Below are positions 35,082 through 44,148 of a stretch of 64,000 nt of DNA, piece by piece. Made by a program: the position numbers and the translations under genes. Location: assembly GCA_019359395.1 (NCBI GenBank), contig JAHHHK010000008.1:1-64000 (forward strand), read 5' to 3'. A model generated the notes under the pieces. The model saw only the letters and a program-made list of their open reading frames with translations, searched no databases and had not been told where the DNA came from. Source of the stretch: Komarekiella atlantica HA4396-MV6. Its GTDB lineage: Bacteria; Cyanobacteriota; Cyanobacteriia; Cyanobacteriales; Nostocaceae. The first letter of the stretch is position 1, and each line of letters starts with the position of its first letter.

Positions 35082-35978
35082 TTGACAACTACATTAGCAC
35101 AAGTTGCTACAGCTTTTCTTTGCCGGCAAGGATTAGCTGCTAGTACACTTAAATCCTATGAGCTAACACTACTATCTTTGCTGAAATTACATGGCAGACT
35201 ACCTATAGAATTGGTAGATCGTCAACTGATAAAAGACTACTTAGAAAGTTTAGGCGAATTAAGATACACAACACATAATCGCCACCAAGCCATAATCAGC
35301 GCCCTGTTTAATTTTGCTGTGGAATCCGGTTACATTCAATCAAACCCAGCTAGTCGTCTTAGCTTACGTAAACCTGATCGAGAAAAACGAGAACACAAAA
35401 CAGACGAGACCATACGCTATCTCACGCCATCACAGTTAGATATTTTGTATGAATTGTTGAAGAAATCCAATGCAAGGATAGAGACGATAGTCCGCTTGCT
35501 ACACCGAACTGGAGCTAGGATTGGAGAATTACTCTCACTAGAATTAATACAAATTTTTCCAGAACAACGTAAATTTCAGGTAGTGGGTAAAGGCAACAAG
35601 CAACGCTGGTGCTTTTATAGTGAAGATGCAGAATTAGCTTTAAAAAACTATATAAAATATTATCGGTATCCGGCTTCAACAGCATTATTCACCGCCCAAC
35701 ACCCAACGACTAAAGTTGTGACACCAGTCAGTTATGAGGCTGTAGCAGCAGACTGGCGAGAAGTGATTGACCAAAGCCAGAATTTAAAAGGGATTAGGCT
35801 GCATGATTTGCGCCATACCTTTGCAACTGAGCGAGTAGGATTGATGGGAATTGAAGAATTACGGGCGCTTATGGGACATGAAAACATTCAAACAACTCTC
35901 CGCTACCAAAAAGTCACATCAGCGAGAGCAGAAATAGTAGCAAAATCTGCTTTAGAGAATTTAACAAAAAGTATATAA
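35082..35978 (+). CDS. Tyrosine recombinase of the first Tn3-family element
   Basis: A 298-residue integrase/Xer-type recombinase. N-terminal SAM-like domain, then catalytic motifs: Arg in LLHRTGARIGELL, HDLRHTFATE box, GHENIQTT and Tyr in LRYQKV. The start is TTG at 35082, with AGAGGTG just upstream. In Tn3 elements such proteins (TnpI type) resolve cointegrates. The 95 nt upstream contain a possible imperfect core (TGTACTAAAGTATA facing TTATCTTGTACA). Confidence 0.88.
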   Translation: MTTTLAQVATAFLCRQGLAASTLKSYELTLLSLLKLHGRLPIELVDRQLIKDYLESLGELRYTTHNRHQAIISALFNFAVESGYIQSNPASRLSLRKPDREKREHKTDETIRYLTPSQLDILYELLKKSNARIETIVRLLHRTGARIGELLSLELIQIFPEQRKFQVVGKGNKQRWCFYSEDAELALKNYIKYYRYPASTALFTAQHPTTKVVTPVSYEAVAADWREVIDQSQNLKGIRLHDLRHTFATERVGLMGIEELRALMGHENIQTTLRYQKVTSARAEIVAKSALENLTKSI

Positions 35979-36089
35979 AAATTGGGTAACATTTCTAAGT
36001 AATAAATTTATTAATACATATATTGACTAGAGGTTAGTTGTCACGGTACAGAGTAGGTACTCTACTCTTTATCAAGTGAATGAGGGTTA

Positions 36090-39066
36090 ATGAAACGAAA
36101 CTGGCAATCAGAAGAACTGGTGGAGTATTGGACGTTATTACCAAACGAATTAGAGCTATTAGCGCACAAAAATCCTCAGAATCGTTTGATTTTTGCTCTC
36201 TTACTCAAGTTTTTTCAGCTAGAAGCCAGATTTCCAGAAACAGACCACGAGATTCCTGCTGTAGTTGTTAATTACATGACACAACAACTCGGTATTTCTC
36301 TAAGTATTTACCAAGACTGTAATTGGCAAGGACGGTCGATAAAATATTACCGCAGGAAAATTAGAGAACTTTTTGGGTTTCGAGAAATTACTGTTAATGA
36401 TGCTCAAGAATTAGTTGATTGGTTAACAGAACAAGCGTTGATTTATGAATTAAAATTTGAAAAACTTGAAAGTGCAGCTTCTTTTCATTTACGAGAACTA
36501 AAAATTGAGCCACCAACACTCAGTCGCTTAGAACGTATCATTCGCTCTGCTCTTCATAATTTCGAGGGTAAATTCTTTCAAAACACTGTTGCACAGTTAT
36601 CTAGTCAAACTAAATCAAAAATAGATAATTTATTCCAAGTACATACTATTGAATCTAACTCAAATGAAATAAGAACAGAAGAGATTATTGAATCAGTAGA
36701 GCTATCAGTATGGAACGAATTAAAATCAGACCCAGGAAGGATTGGTGTAGAAAGTTTTCAAAAAGAAATAGAAAAATTAACAGTCTTACGTCAACTAGAT
36801 TTACCAACTGATTTGTTCAATACGATATCAACTAAAATTTTACAACAATATAAACAGCGTGTTGTTGTTGAGTACCCAAAAGACTTACGCCGTCATCCTG
36901 AACCAATTCGTTATACGTTAGTTGCTATTTTCGCGACTTTAAGAAGCCAAGAAATCATAGATAATTTAGTAGAGTTGATTATTCAAATCGTACATCGTAT
37001 AGGAGCTAAAGCCGAAAAACGTGTAGACCAAGAATTGCTGCAAGATTTTAAAAAGGTTAATGGCAAGACCAATTTACTATTTCAAATGGCTGAGGCTTCT
37101 CTGCAACAGCCGGATGGAGTTATTAGAGAAGTTATTTTTCCAGTTGTCAGTGAAACGACTCTCAAAAATTTAGTCAAAGAATACAAATCAACGGGTAATG
37201 CTTACCGCGAACGAGTTTATAGTGTTATGCGCTCTTCTTATGGTAGACATTACCGGAGAATTCTACCATTAATTCTAGAGCAGCTAGAATTTCGTTCAAA
37301 TAATGAGGTTCATCGTCCAGTAATTCAAGCACTAGAATTACTTAAAAAATATGCTGATAGCAACCAACGATACTATGATGTAACAGAAAATATTCCTCTT
37401 GAGGGAGTACTACGGAGTAGTTGGCAAGAGTTAATCTTAGAAAAGAGTAGTGATGGTGATATCAAGGTCAATCGGATAAATTATGAATTAAGTGTGCTTC
37501 AAGCATTAAGAGACAAACTCAGGTGTAAAGAAATTTGGGTAGTTGGAGCCTACCGTTATCGCAACCCAGAATCCGATTTACCAACAGACTTTGAAGCGCA
37601 ACGAGCCGATTATTTTCAGGCTCTACAACAACCCTCTGATGTTGAGGAATTCATCGCTGATTTACAGTTGCAAATGCAGTCAGCGCTGATGCAATTAGAA
37701 TCAGGATTATCTAAAAATAAGTACGTCAAAATTAAAAATCAAGGCAAGTCCCGAATTTCTGTATCACCTCTAAAACCTCAAAGTGAACCAATAAATTTAT
37801 GGCGCTTAAAAACTGAAATTAATCGCTGTTGGCCGATGACTAGTCTATTGGATATCCTCAAAGAAACAGATTTACGTGTAAATTTTACTCAATATTTTAA
37901 CTCAGTTTTGACTAGAGAAGTATTAGACTCTAAGCTTTTACAAAAACGATTATTATTGTGTTTATATGGTTTGGGAACAAATACAGGGCTGAAGCGTTTA
38001 AGTGATGAAATAGGTGGCAATAGTTATCATGAGTTATTATACGTTAAACGTTGTTATATTCATAAACAACAATTACGTAACGCCATTGCCAGTGTCGCTA
38101 ATGCTATTTTTCAAGCAAGATTAAAGCATATTTGGGGAGAAGGTACGGCTACCTGTGCTTCCGATTCTAAAAAGTTTGGTGCTTGGGATCAGAATTTGAT
38201 GACCCAGTGGCATATTCGCTATGGTGGTCGCGGTGTGATGATTTACTGGCACGTTGAAAAAAATTCTGTCTGTATTTACTCACAACTAAAAACCTGTTCA
38301 AGTAGTGAAGTGGCAGCTATGATTGAAGGCTTACTCCGCCATTGTACCGAGATGAAAGTCGAAAAGAATTTTGTAGACAGTCATGGACAAAGCGAGGTAG
38401 ATGAGTGCTTTCTGCCATCTTCTGGGTTTTCAATTAATGCCACGTCTCAAACGCATTAACGTTCAAAAATTGTATTTACCCTTTACTGGAAGTAGCAGTG
38501 CCTATCCTAATTTACAACCTGTTCTCACTCGCACAATCAACTGGGGTTTAATCCGTCAGCAATACGACCAAATGATTAAGTATGCGACTGCACTTCGCTT
38601 AGGAATGGCAGAAACTGATGCTATCTTAAAACGCTTTACTAGGGGGAATTTATTACACCCTACTTATCAAGCTCTATCTGAATTGGGCAAAGCGGTTAAG
38701 ACTATCTTTCTATGTCAATATCTGCATTCTATGGAATTGCGTCGAGAAATTAACGATGGTCTGAATGTCGTTGAAAATTGGAATAGTGCTAACAGTTTTA
38801 TTTTTTATGGCAAGAGTGGAGAAATTGCTACTAATCGTTTAGAAGACCAGGAGTTGGCTGTTTTATCTTTACATCTGCTGCAAATTTCCTTGGTGTATAT
38901 TAATACATTAATGATTCAGCAGGTATTGTCACAACCGCAGTGGCTCAAGTTAATGAAAAAACAAGACTTACGAGCGCTTTCACCTTTAATTTGGTTACAT
39001 ATCAATCCTTACGGTACTTTCAAGCTGGATATGAACCAACGTTTACTGATTGAAACTGTTGCATGA
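36090..39066 (+). pseudogene. tnpA: Tn3-family transposase, frameshifted
   Basis: A DDE transposase of about 990 residues split in two frames. The first part (36090-38459) has the N-terminal DUF4158 region and catalytic Asp692 ([14 protein letters not shown]) and Asp763 ([10 protein letters not shown]). Immediately after, between about 38396 and 38406, one extra base moves the reading to another frame, where [15 protein letters not shown] and the last catalytic Glu region (LNVVENWNSANSFIFYGKSGE) follow to 39066. The frameshift separates the two Asp from the Glu, so unless the ribosome shifts frame the product is inactive. Confidence 0.88.
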
Positions 39067-39229
39067 ACACTTATGAGTGCAACCATGATCCTTGCATTAT
39101 GTTCTCTTAGGGATGTCTATTACCTCTAGCAATCAGGCGATCGCCTATGATGGTCGTTGAGTCCTTTTCATAAAGGAGACGAAGGCAGCCCCGCTTGCAG
39201 AGAAACGTATATAGAGCTTGCTCTGTTTT

Positions 39230-39281
39230 TAAACTAAACCGTTTAGTTTGCACTTGATGACAGCTTCGCCAGCTCTACGCC
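39230..39281 (-). repeat. Right 52-bp terminal inverted repeat of the first Tn3-family element
   Basis: Inverse of the left end with one mismatch, followed by TAGTT at 39282-39286. Between the transposase stop and this repeat (39067-39229) I see only a HIP1-containing spacer. Confidence 0.9.
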
Positions 39282-40010
39282 TAGTTGTGGTGATGGGCTT
39301 CAAGCATTCCAAATAATTCAAGAGCATCAACCGAACTTAATTATCCTCGACTTGATGATTCCTAGTCTCAATGGACTAGAGTTGTGTGCCATAATTCGAC
39401 AAAAACCTGGTGCAAAAGACCCCTACATCTTAATGTTGACAGCGAAGAGTGAGGAAATTGATCGTATTATTGGCTTGTCTACTGGTGCTGATGATTACTT
39501 AGTCAAACCTTTTAGCCCCAAAGAGTTAGTTGCCAGAGTTCGGGCGCTTCTGCGACGTAGCTTGCGTCAACCAGAGCAACATCAAATTTACCGTACCCAA
39601 CATTTTCTGCTCGATATAGACCAACACTCTGCTTTGCGTCAAATGAACCCTAATTTTTCAGAAATAATAGACTTAACAAACTTGGAATTTAACTTACTAA
39701 CTGCTTTTGTTAGCTATCCCAATCGAGTTTGGAATCGCACACAACTAATAGATAAATTATGGGGCAGTGAATTTTATGGAGATGAACGAGTAGTCGATAC
39801 ACTTATAGCTCGGTTACGAAAAAAGATAGAACCTGATTCAGCAAATCCTATTTTTATTAAAACAGTCACTGGTATTGGTTATAAATTTGAAGACTGACCC
39901 ATTTAGTAATTATATCTTGGTGAGCGATCGCACTGTTTTGTGTCTATGTCTGCTAAAAAACAAGTAATTGAAACAAAGCTAACACAGTATTATCACAACT
40001 CTTAGTTACT

Positions 40011-40262
40011 GTGAAAATACTCAATAAACTTTGCTTGATAGTTATGGATAAGTATCTCTCAATAAGCCGTTCAATTCCTATCTTGATTTTTGCTAGTTTT
40101 GGATTAATAGCAAGTCCAGATGTGGCAGTTCTAGCAGCAACTAGTAAATTTAATCCTGAATCTGACTCATTAACTTTAAACGTTGAGTATGAAAACGAGC
40201 TTAACAACCTCAACGATACTGACGCTGCTTATGTCAGAGCCATCAGAGAACATTTTGATTAA
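40011..40262 (+). CDS. Small exported hypothetical protein
   Basis: An 83-residue protein with a probable signal peptide (SIPILIFASFGLIASPDVAVLA) and a short acidic mature part (ESDSLTLNVEYENELNN, DTDAAYVRAIREHFD). The most natural start may be the ATG at 40044 (MDKYLSISR) rather than 40011. No family recognised. A good terminator follows, which supports a real transcript. Confidence 0.5.
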   Translation: MKILNKLCLIVMDKYLSISRSIPILIFASFGLIASPDVAVLAATSKFNPESDSLTLNVEYENELNNLNDTDAAYVRAIREHFD

Positions 40263-40295
40263 AATGTGAGGTCGATTGCTTAAAATTAGTTACAT

Positions 40296-40322
40296 AAGGG
40301 ATGGGAATACAACCCATCCCTT
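40296..40322 (+). terminator. Terminator of the small exported protein gene
   Basis: AAGGGATGGG and CCCATCCCTT pair perfectly over 10 bp with a 7-nt loop, followed by AATTTTT. Confidence 0.8.
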
Positions 40323-40371
40323 AATTTTTCCTATGCTAGTGGTACTAAATAAAACACTATTGACAATTAAT

Positions 40372-40404
40372 CTTTTCTAATTCTTGACTTTTATTAAATA
40401 TATT
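40372..40404 (+). promoter_or_regulatory. Class B promoter in the DUF2127 leader region
   Basis: TCTTTTC-TAAT-TCTTGAC, 10 nt, TATATT. It keeps the exact 33-bp spacing and points toward the DUF2127 gene 410 nt away. Confidence 0.6.
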
Positions 40405-40560
40405 GATATTACAAAAATTAAAGGCATAGATTTAAGCAACATACATCATGAATGCTTTAGTACAAAAACTGATAAACAATATATTTGATTTTGATCATCT
40501 TATCAATTGCGTATCTTGGTAGTATAAATATTATCATAAATAAATCATATATCAGGACTT

Positions 40561-40636
40561 AAACATTTTTGGGTGCAGAAACGAGCCTCAAACCCTTGTA
40601 CAGCAAAGAAAATACACTAAAGGCTCAAAAATGTTT
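40561..40636. repeat. 76-bp inverted-repeat unit
   Basis: AAACATTTTTGGG and CTCAAAAATGTTT form 13-nt arms (12 matching) about 50 nt apart. It may be a miniature element or part of an RNA leader structure. Confidence 0.35.
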
Positions 40637-40813
40637 GAAACCTAAATATATTAGTCAACAAGACAAATCAATGTCAAAATATTTCTGTATATAGGTTTGA
40701 TTGTTTTTTCTGGCTACTTTTTGTCTAAGTCTTAATATTTAGGTTGTTAACCTTTTTATAGACAAATTATTTAGCTTTCCGCAAGCAATAAAGTAATAAG
40801 TAAGGAAAATTAA

Positions 40814-41257
40814 ATGGTCAATAAACGTCTTCCAGGTTTAATAGCAATTGTTATTTATAAAGGCTTTGTTGCTTTACTACTTACAGCTACATCTATTGTT
40901 CTACTTTTAGCTTTGAAAAAACATGATACCCTTGTGGCCTTTTCCGAATCTTACATATTGGAAGGTAAACGCGAAGTTATTGAATGGTTACTAGAAAAAA
41001 TTATTAATATCAAACCACAAACTTTAAAATTTAGTGGAATTGCCACTGCAATATACGCAGTTGTGACAGCCATTGAGGCTATCGGTTTATGGTATGAAAA
41101 AACTTGGGCAAAGATATTAGTTATTGGATTAGTTGGTATTAGTATACCTCCCGAAATCTATGAGTTGATTAAAGGGGTAACGATTTTCAAATTTTTAGTT
41201 TTTATGGTTAATCTAGCTGTACTATCGTACTTGGTTAGACACTTTTATAAACATTAA
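40814..41257 (+). CDS. DUF2127 membrane protein
   Basis: A 147-residue protein with four predicted transmembrane helices. It matches DUF2127: PGLIAIVIYKGFVALLL at the N terminus, AVVTAIEAIGLWYEKTWAK in the middle and PPEIYELIKG before the last helices. Function unknown. Its last 4 nt overlap the stop of the convergent histidine kinase gene. Confidence 0.85.
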   Translation: MVNKRLPGLIAIVIYKGFVALLLTATSIVLLLALKKHDTLVAFSESYILEGKREVIEWLLEKIINIKPQTLKFSGIATAIYAVVTAIEAIGLWYEKTWAKILVIGLVGISIPPEIYELIKGVTIFKFLVFMVNLAVLSYLVRHFYKH

Positions 41258-42498
41258 TTAAGAGAACTTGCTGGTAAACGCACTGTAAAACAACTTCCAA
41301 TTCCCAATTGACTTGTGACGGTAATTAATCCACCGTGGTTTTGAGCAATAGCTTGGGCAATAGCCAATCCTAAACCAGAACCACCAGAATTATAAGAACG
41401 TGATTTATCTACTCGCCAAAAACGCTCAAAAATATTTTCTAAATCTTTTGGTGCAATTCCTATACCTGTATCTTGGACATTAACTACTATATCGGCAGCA
41501 GAACGATTAGCTGTGATTTCTACCGTTCCTTCTGACGAGGTGTAATGTATAGCATTTTGAATTAAATTAGTAAATAATCGTGTTATTTGATTTGTATCAC
41601 CTAACAGATAAAGCTTTTCAGTTAATTGACTCTTGAGATTAATTTCTTTAGCGATCGCCTGTGGTTGATATAGTTGCACTAAGTCGTTTAAAATTAAACT
41701 AAGATTAACAGTTTCTTTACTCCGGTTAGGAATATTATCATAACGAGCTAAAAATAGTAAATCTTCAGTGAGGCGAGTCATTTGGTTAGTAGCACTAGAA
41801 ATAGCCTGAAATTTTTCTGCGTCAGTTTCTCGCATTCCTTCTGGATACTTTAGTGCTACACCTGCATTACTTTTAATCGCCATTAAAGGACTGCGGAGTT
41901 CATGGGAAGCATCAGCAGTAAACTGTTTTAAGCGTTCAAAGCTTTCTTCAATTGGTTGCATCGCTTGACGAGTCAGCCAAACTCCACCAACACTACTAAT
42001 AATCAAAGCTACAACAATTCCACCGCTTAACCCCAAATCTAATTTATTTAAAGTTTCATCGAATTCTTCTAGAGATTGACTAGCTCTTATATATCCAATG
42101 AATTGTTTATCGTCACTACTAATAATTGGTAAAGTGACAGACTGAATACGATTTTTACCAACTGTGTTAATTTGTTCTCCTTTTCTGACATTAACAGGTA
42201 GACTTAAAATATCTCGCCCCTGTTTTTCAATTAGATTACCTTTAGTATCAAACCAGTTTAATTCTTGATGATTTTCAAATAATTTATCTTGAGGTAAGTC
42301 ATTTTCAATTTTAATTTTACCGTTATCAAACTCGGCATTAGCAGCAGCGACTTGTGCTAATGCAGCAAGTTTCTCTGTTTGTTGTTTATGCAGGCTATGG
42401 GTAAAGACAATGCGAACGGCAATTGCAAATCCACCTAAGATTAATGATAATACGATTAAATAAGACAACAGTAAACGACGGCGAATTTTTTCAAACAT
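41254..42498 (-). CDS. Sensor histidine kinase of a two-component pair
   Basis: A 414-residue kinase: TM1 (LLLSYLIVLSLILGGFAIAV), a periplasmic sensor loop of about 130 residues, TM2 (LSGGIVVALIISSVGGVWL), then HisKA with His199 in ASHELRSPLMAI and HATPase (NLIQNAIHY, DTGIGIAPKDLENIFERFW, GSGLGLAIAQAIA). It belongs to the group of cyanobacterial metal/redox sensors such as RppB/NrsS. Its regulator gene is 15 nt upstream. The stimulus is not readable, but Ni-exporter and metal genes nearby point to metals. Confidence 0.9.
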   Translation of the reverse strand: MFEKIRRRLLLSYLIVLSLILGGFAIAVRIVFTHSLHKQQTEKLAALAQVAAANAEFDNGKIKIENDLPQDKLFENHQELNWFDTKGNLIEKQGRDILSLPVNVRKGEQINTVGKNRIQSVTLPIISSDDKQFIGYIRASQSLEEFDETLNKLDLGLSGGIVVALIISSVGGVWLTRQAMQPIEESFERLKQFTADASHELRSPLMAIKSNAGVALKYPEGMRETDAEKFQAISSATNQMTRLTEDLLFLARYDNIPNRSKETVNLSLILNDLVQLYQPQAIAKEINLKSQLTEKLYLLGDTNQITRLFTNLIQNAIHYTSSEGTVEITANRSAADIVVNVQDTGIGIAPKDLENIFERFWRVDKSRSYNSGGSGLGLAIAQAIAQNHGGLITVTSQLGIGSCFTVRLPASSLN

Positions 42499-42513
42499 AA
42501 GCTAATTTTGCCC

Positions 42514-43188
42514 TTACTTAGGACACAGACGATAACCAACACCATAAACAGTTTCGATAAAATCTTCTGAACTTCCTACGGCTCTGAGTTTCTTTCTTAA
42601 ATTTGTCATGTGAGTTTTAACGGTTTCCTCCCCGGATAATTTATCAAACTCCCACAATTTATCTAAAATTGCAGAGCGAGTTAAAACTTGAGTAGGGTTT
42701 TTCAAAAAACATTCCAATATCATGTATTCTTTATGTGTTAATGATAGAGGCTTGCTTGCATAGGTGACGTGACAATTACTAGAATCTAGTTGTAAATCGC
42801 CGTGAATTAAAATTAATTGGCGAGTTTCTGGACTTCTCCGAGATAAAGCTCTAATTCGTGCTGCTAATTCTTCTAGTTCAAATGGTTTAACTAAATAATC
42901 ATCTGCACCAGCATCAAGTCCAATTATTTTATCTGGCGTTGTATCGCGTGCTGTCAACATCAAAATAAAAGCGTTGCAATTAGAAGCACGTAACCGTTTA
43001 CAGAGAGTAATTCCGTCTAAGCGCGGCAACATTAAATCTAATAAAATTAAATCATAATTACCTGCTTCGGCATATTCCCAACCTTCAATCCCATCGTAAG
43101 CAATATCAACAGCATGATGCTGGTGTTTTAAATCTTCAGCTAAGGGTTTAGCGATGCGATCGTCATCTTCAACTATTAAGATTCTCAT
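42514..43188 (-). CDS. OmpR-family response regulator (RppA/NrsR-like)
   Basis: A 224-residue regulator: receiver with acidic triad EDDD, phosphoacceptor Asp51 (LILLDLMLP), Lys in VKPFELEEL, and a winged-helix domain (LSLTHKEYMILECFLKN, TVKTHMTNLRKKLR, TVYGVGYRLCPK). It pairs with the kinase downstream. It is the only intact OmpR-class regulator in the window, so it is a candidate for binding one or both promoter classes with 11-bp direct repeats. Confidence 0.92.
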   Translation of the reverse strand: MRILIVEDDDRIAKPLAEDLKHQHHAVDIAYDGIEGWEYAEAGNYDLILLDLMLPRLDGITLCKRLRASNCNAFILMLTARDTTPDKIIGLDAGADDYLVKPFELEELAARIRALSRRSPETRQLILIHGDLQLDSSNCHVTYASKPLSLTHKEYMILECFLKNPTQVLTRSAILDKLWEFDKLSGEETVKTHMTNLRKKLRAVGSSEDFIETVYGVGYRLCPK

Positions 43189-43297
43189 ATCTTTGATGCT
43201 ATGCCAAAAATCAGAAAGGGAAAAATTAGCAAACCTACGATTTTAAGGATGAGGGGTGTTCCTATTATGAGGTAAGTCATCTATCTACTTAAACGTA

Positions 43298-44041
43298 TCA
43301 CTCAATTGGGTAACGCACTTTTTTCTCCTTTCGTACAGAAAAGAATAGGACAACCGCCAGTAGGATAAAGGCGATCGCCGAAGCATAGCCCCTTGGCAGT
43401 GATAGACCACCATCTTTGATTGGTTTGGTAAGAAAATCTCCGAAGGTGGCTCCGAAGGGTCGCGTGAAGATGAACGCAAGCCAGAATAGGAGGACATCAC
43501 TCAACTTAGTTATGTAGTGAAGGGCGATGACAACACCAATGACGCTGGCTGTTACCAATGCGCCCTGGATATAGCTCAGTCGTAAGTTGCTTGTGAGAAA
43601 GTCACCAAAGGCCGTTCCCAAACTGTTTGAGAACACAATCGCCAGCCAATAGGTTGTCTCTGCGTCTTTCCTTGCGATCGGATAAACGCTCAAATCCCGA
43701 TCCCGGTAGTACCAGATAGCCAGAACACTTAAGAGACAGGCTACCAGGATCAGCGATCCCATTGCGTAGCCTAGCCCAAGCGATCGATCCATCAGGTCTG
43801 AAACTTCAGTTCCAGCTGTGGTTGTCGCAATGATGGCTACCCAGTAAAGGGCTGGACGATATCTGTCAGATTGAATTTGAAAAAACAGGAGAATAGCCAG
43901 AATGGCAAAAGTTACGGCAAAGGCCACGTAATAACCCAGCCCAAGAGACATTGAGATGAAGTCACCTGCTGTTTCGCCGAGCGTCGTGGCGATGATCTTC
44001 ATAATCCAAAAGAAAATTGTGACCTTTGCAACTTTGTTCAT
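43298..44041 (-). CDS. COG4705 / DUF347 membrane protein, copy 2
   Basis: A 247-residue protein with the same four-repeat layout as the copy at 21368-22135: FWIMKIIATTLGETAGDF, YWVAIIATTTAGTEVSD, YWLAIVFSNSLGTAFGD and FWLAFIFTRPFGATFGD. About eight transmembrane helices. A class B promoter lies 50-85 nt upstream. The two copies differ considerably, so they are old paralogues or separate acquisitions. Function unknown. Confidence 0.8.
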   Translation of the reverse strand: MNKVAKVTIFFWIMKIIATTLGETAGDFISMSLGLGYYVAFAVTFAILAILLFFQIQSDRYRPALYWVAIIATTTAGTEVSDLMDRSLGLGYAMGSLILVACLLSVLAIWYYRDRDLSVYPIARKDAETTYWLAIVFSNSLGTAFGDFLTSNLRLSYIQGALVTASVIGVVIALHYITKLSDVLLFWLAFIFTRPFGATFGDFLTKPIKDGGLSLPRGYASAIAFILLAVVLFFSVRKEKKVRYPIE

Positions 44042-44093
44042 TATTGCTCCTACTTGCTGCTGGATACGATACTTTATCTAAACTTGCAGGTTT

Positions 44094-44126
44094 ATCGTAG
44101 AGAGAAAAAGTCAAGAACTTGGAAAG
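44094..44126 (-). promoter_or_regulatory. Class B promoter of COG4705 copy 2
   Basis: On the minus strand: TCTTTCC-AAGT-TCTTGAC, 10 nt, TACGAT; about 52 nt before the ATG. Confidence 0.65.
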
Positions 44127-44148
44127 AGATGGCTAGCAATGAAGATTT

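Larger units (their letters stand above)
34405..39281 (+). mobile_element. 4.9-kb Tn3-family transposon with tyrosine recombinase
   Basis: The 4877-bp element is bounded by 52-bp terminal inverted repeats with a single mismatch beyond which homology ends, and by a 5-bp target duplication TAGTT on both sides. The 5-bp duplication and the transposase identify the Tn3 family. Contents: an XRE/zinc-ribbon regulator (minus), a tyrosine recombinase used in place of a serine resolvase (plus, like TnpI systems), and a frameshifted TnpA (plus). The intact ends and duplication indicate a fairly recent insertion. Confidence 0.93.
34317..39897 (+). pseudogene. OmpR-family response regulator split by a Tn3-family insertion
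   Basis: The first 88 nt (34317-34404, MEILIVEDKFEISRL...) and the last 611 nt (39287-39897) join in frame when the transposon and one copy of the TAGTT duplication are removed. The restored gene encodes 232 residues: a receiver with acidic pocket EDK and phosphoacceptor Asp51 in LIILDLMIP, Lys in VKPFSP, and a winged-helix OmpR domain (DLTNLEFNLL, RVVDTLIARLRKKIE, TVTGIGYKFED). Without the insertion it would be complete. It lies 2 kb after the hybrid kinase and is a candidate regulator of class B promoters. Confidence 0.92.
40263..40813. other. 551-nt intergenic region with promoter and long leader
   Basis: Contains the terminator of the preceding gene (40296-40322), a class B promoter (40372-40404) and an inverted repeat (40561-40636). 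If that promoter serves the DUF2127 gene its leader would be about 410 nt. No gene is supported inside. Confidence 0.5.

Noticed and set aside
38396-38406. Programmed frameshifting in the first Tn3 transposase
   Set aside because: No slippery heptamer or downstream stem was apparent at the shift; a simple one-base insertion or read error explains it better.
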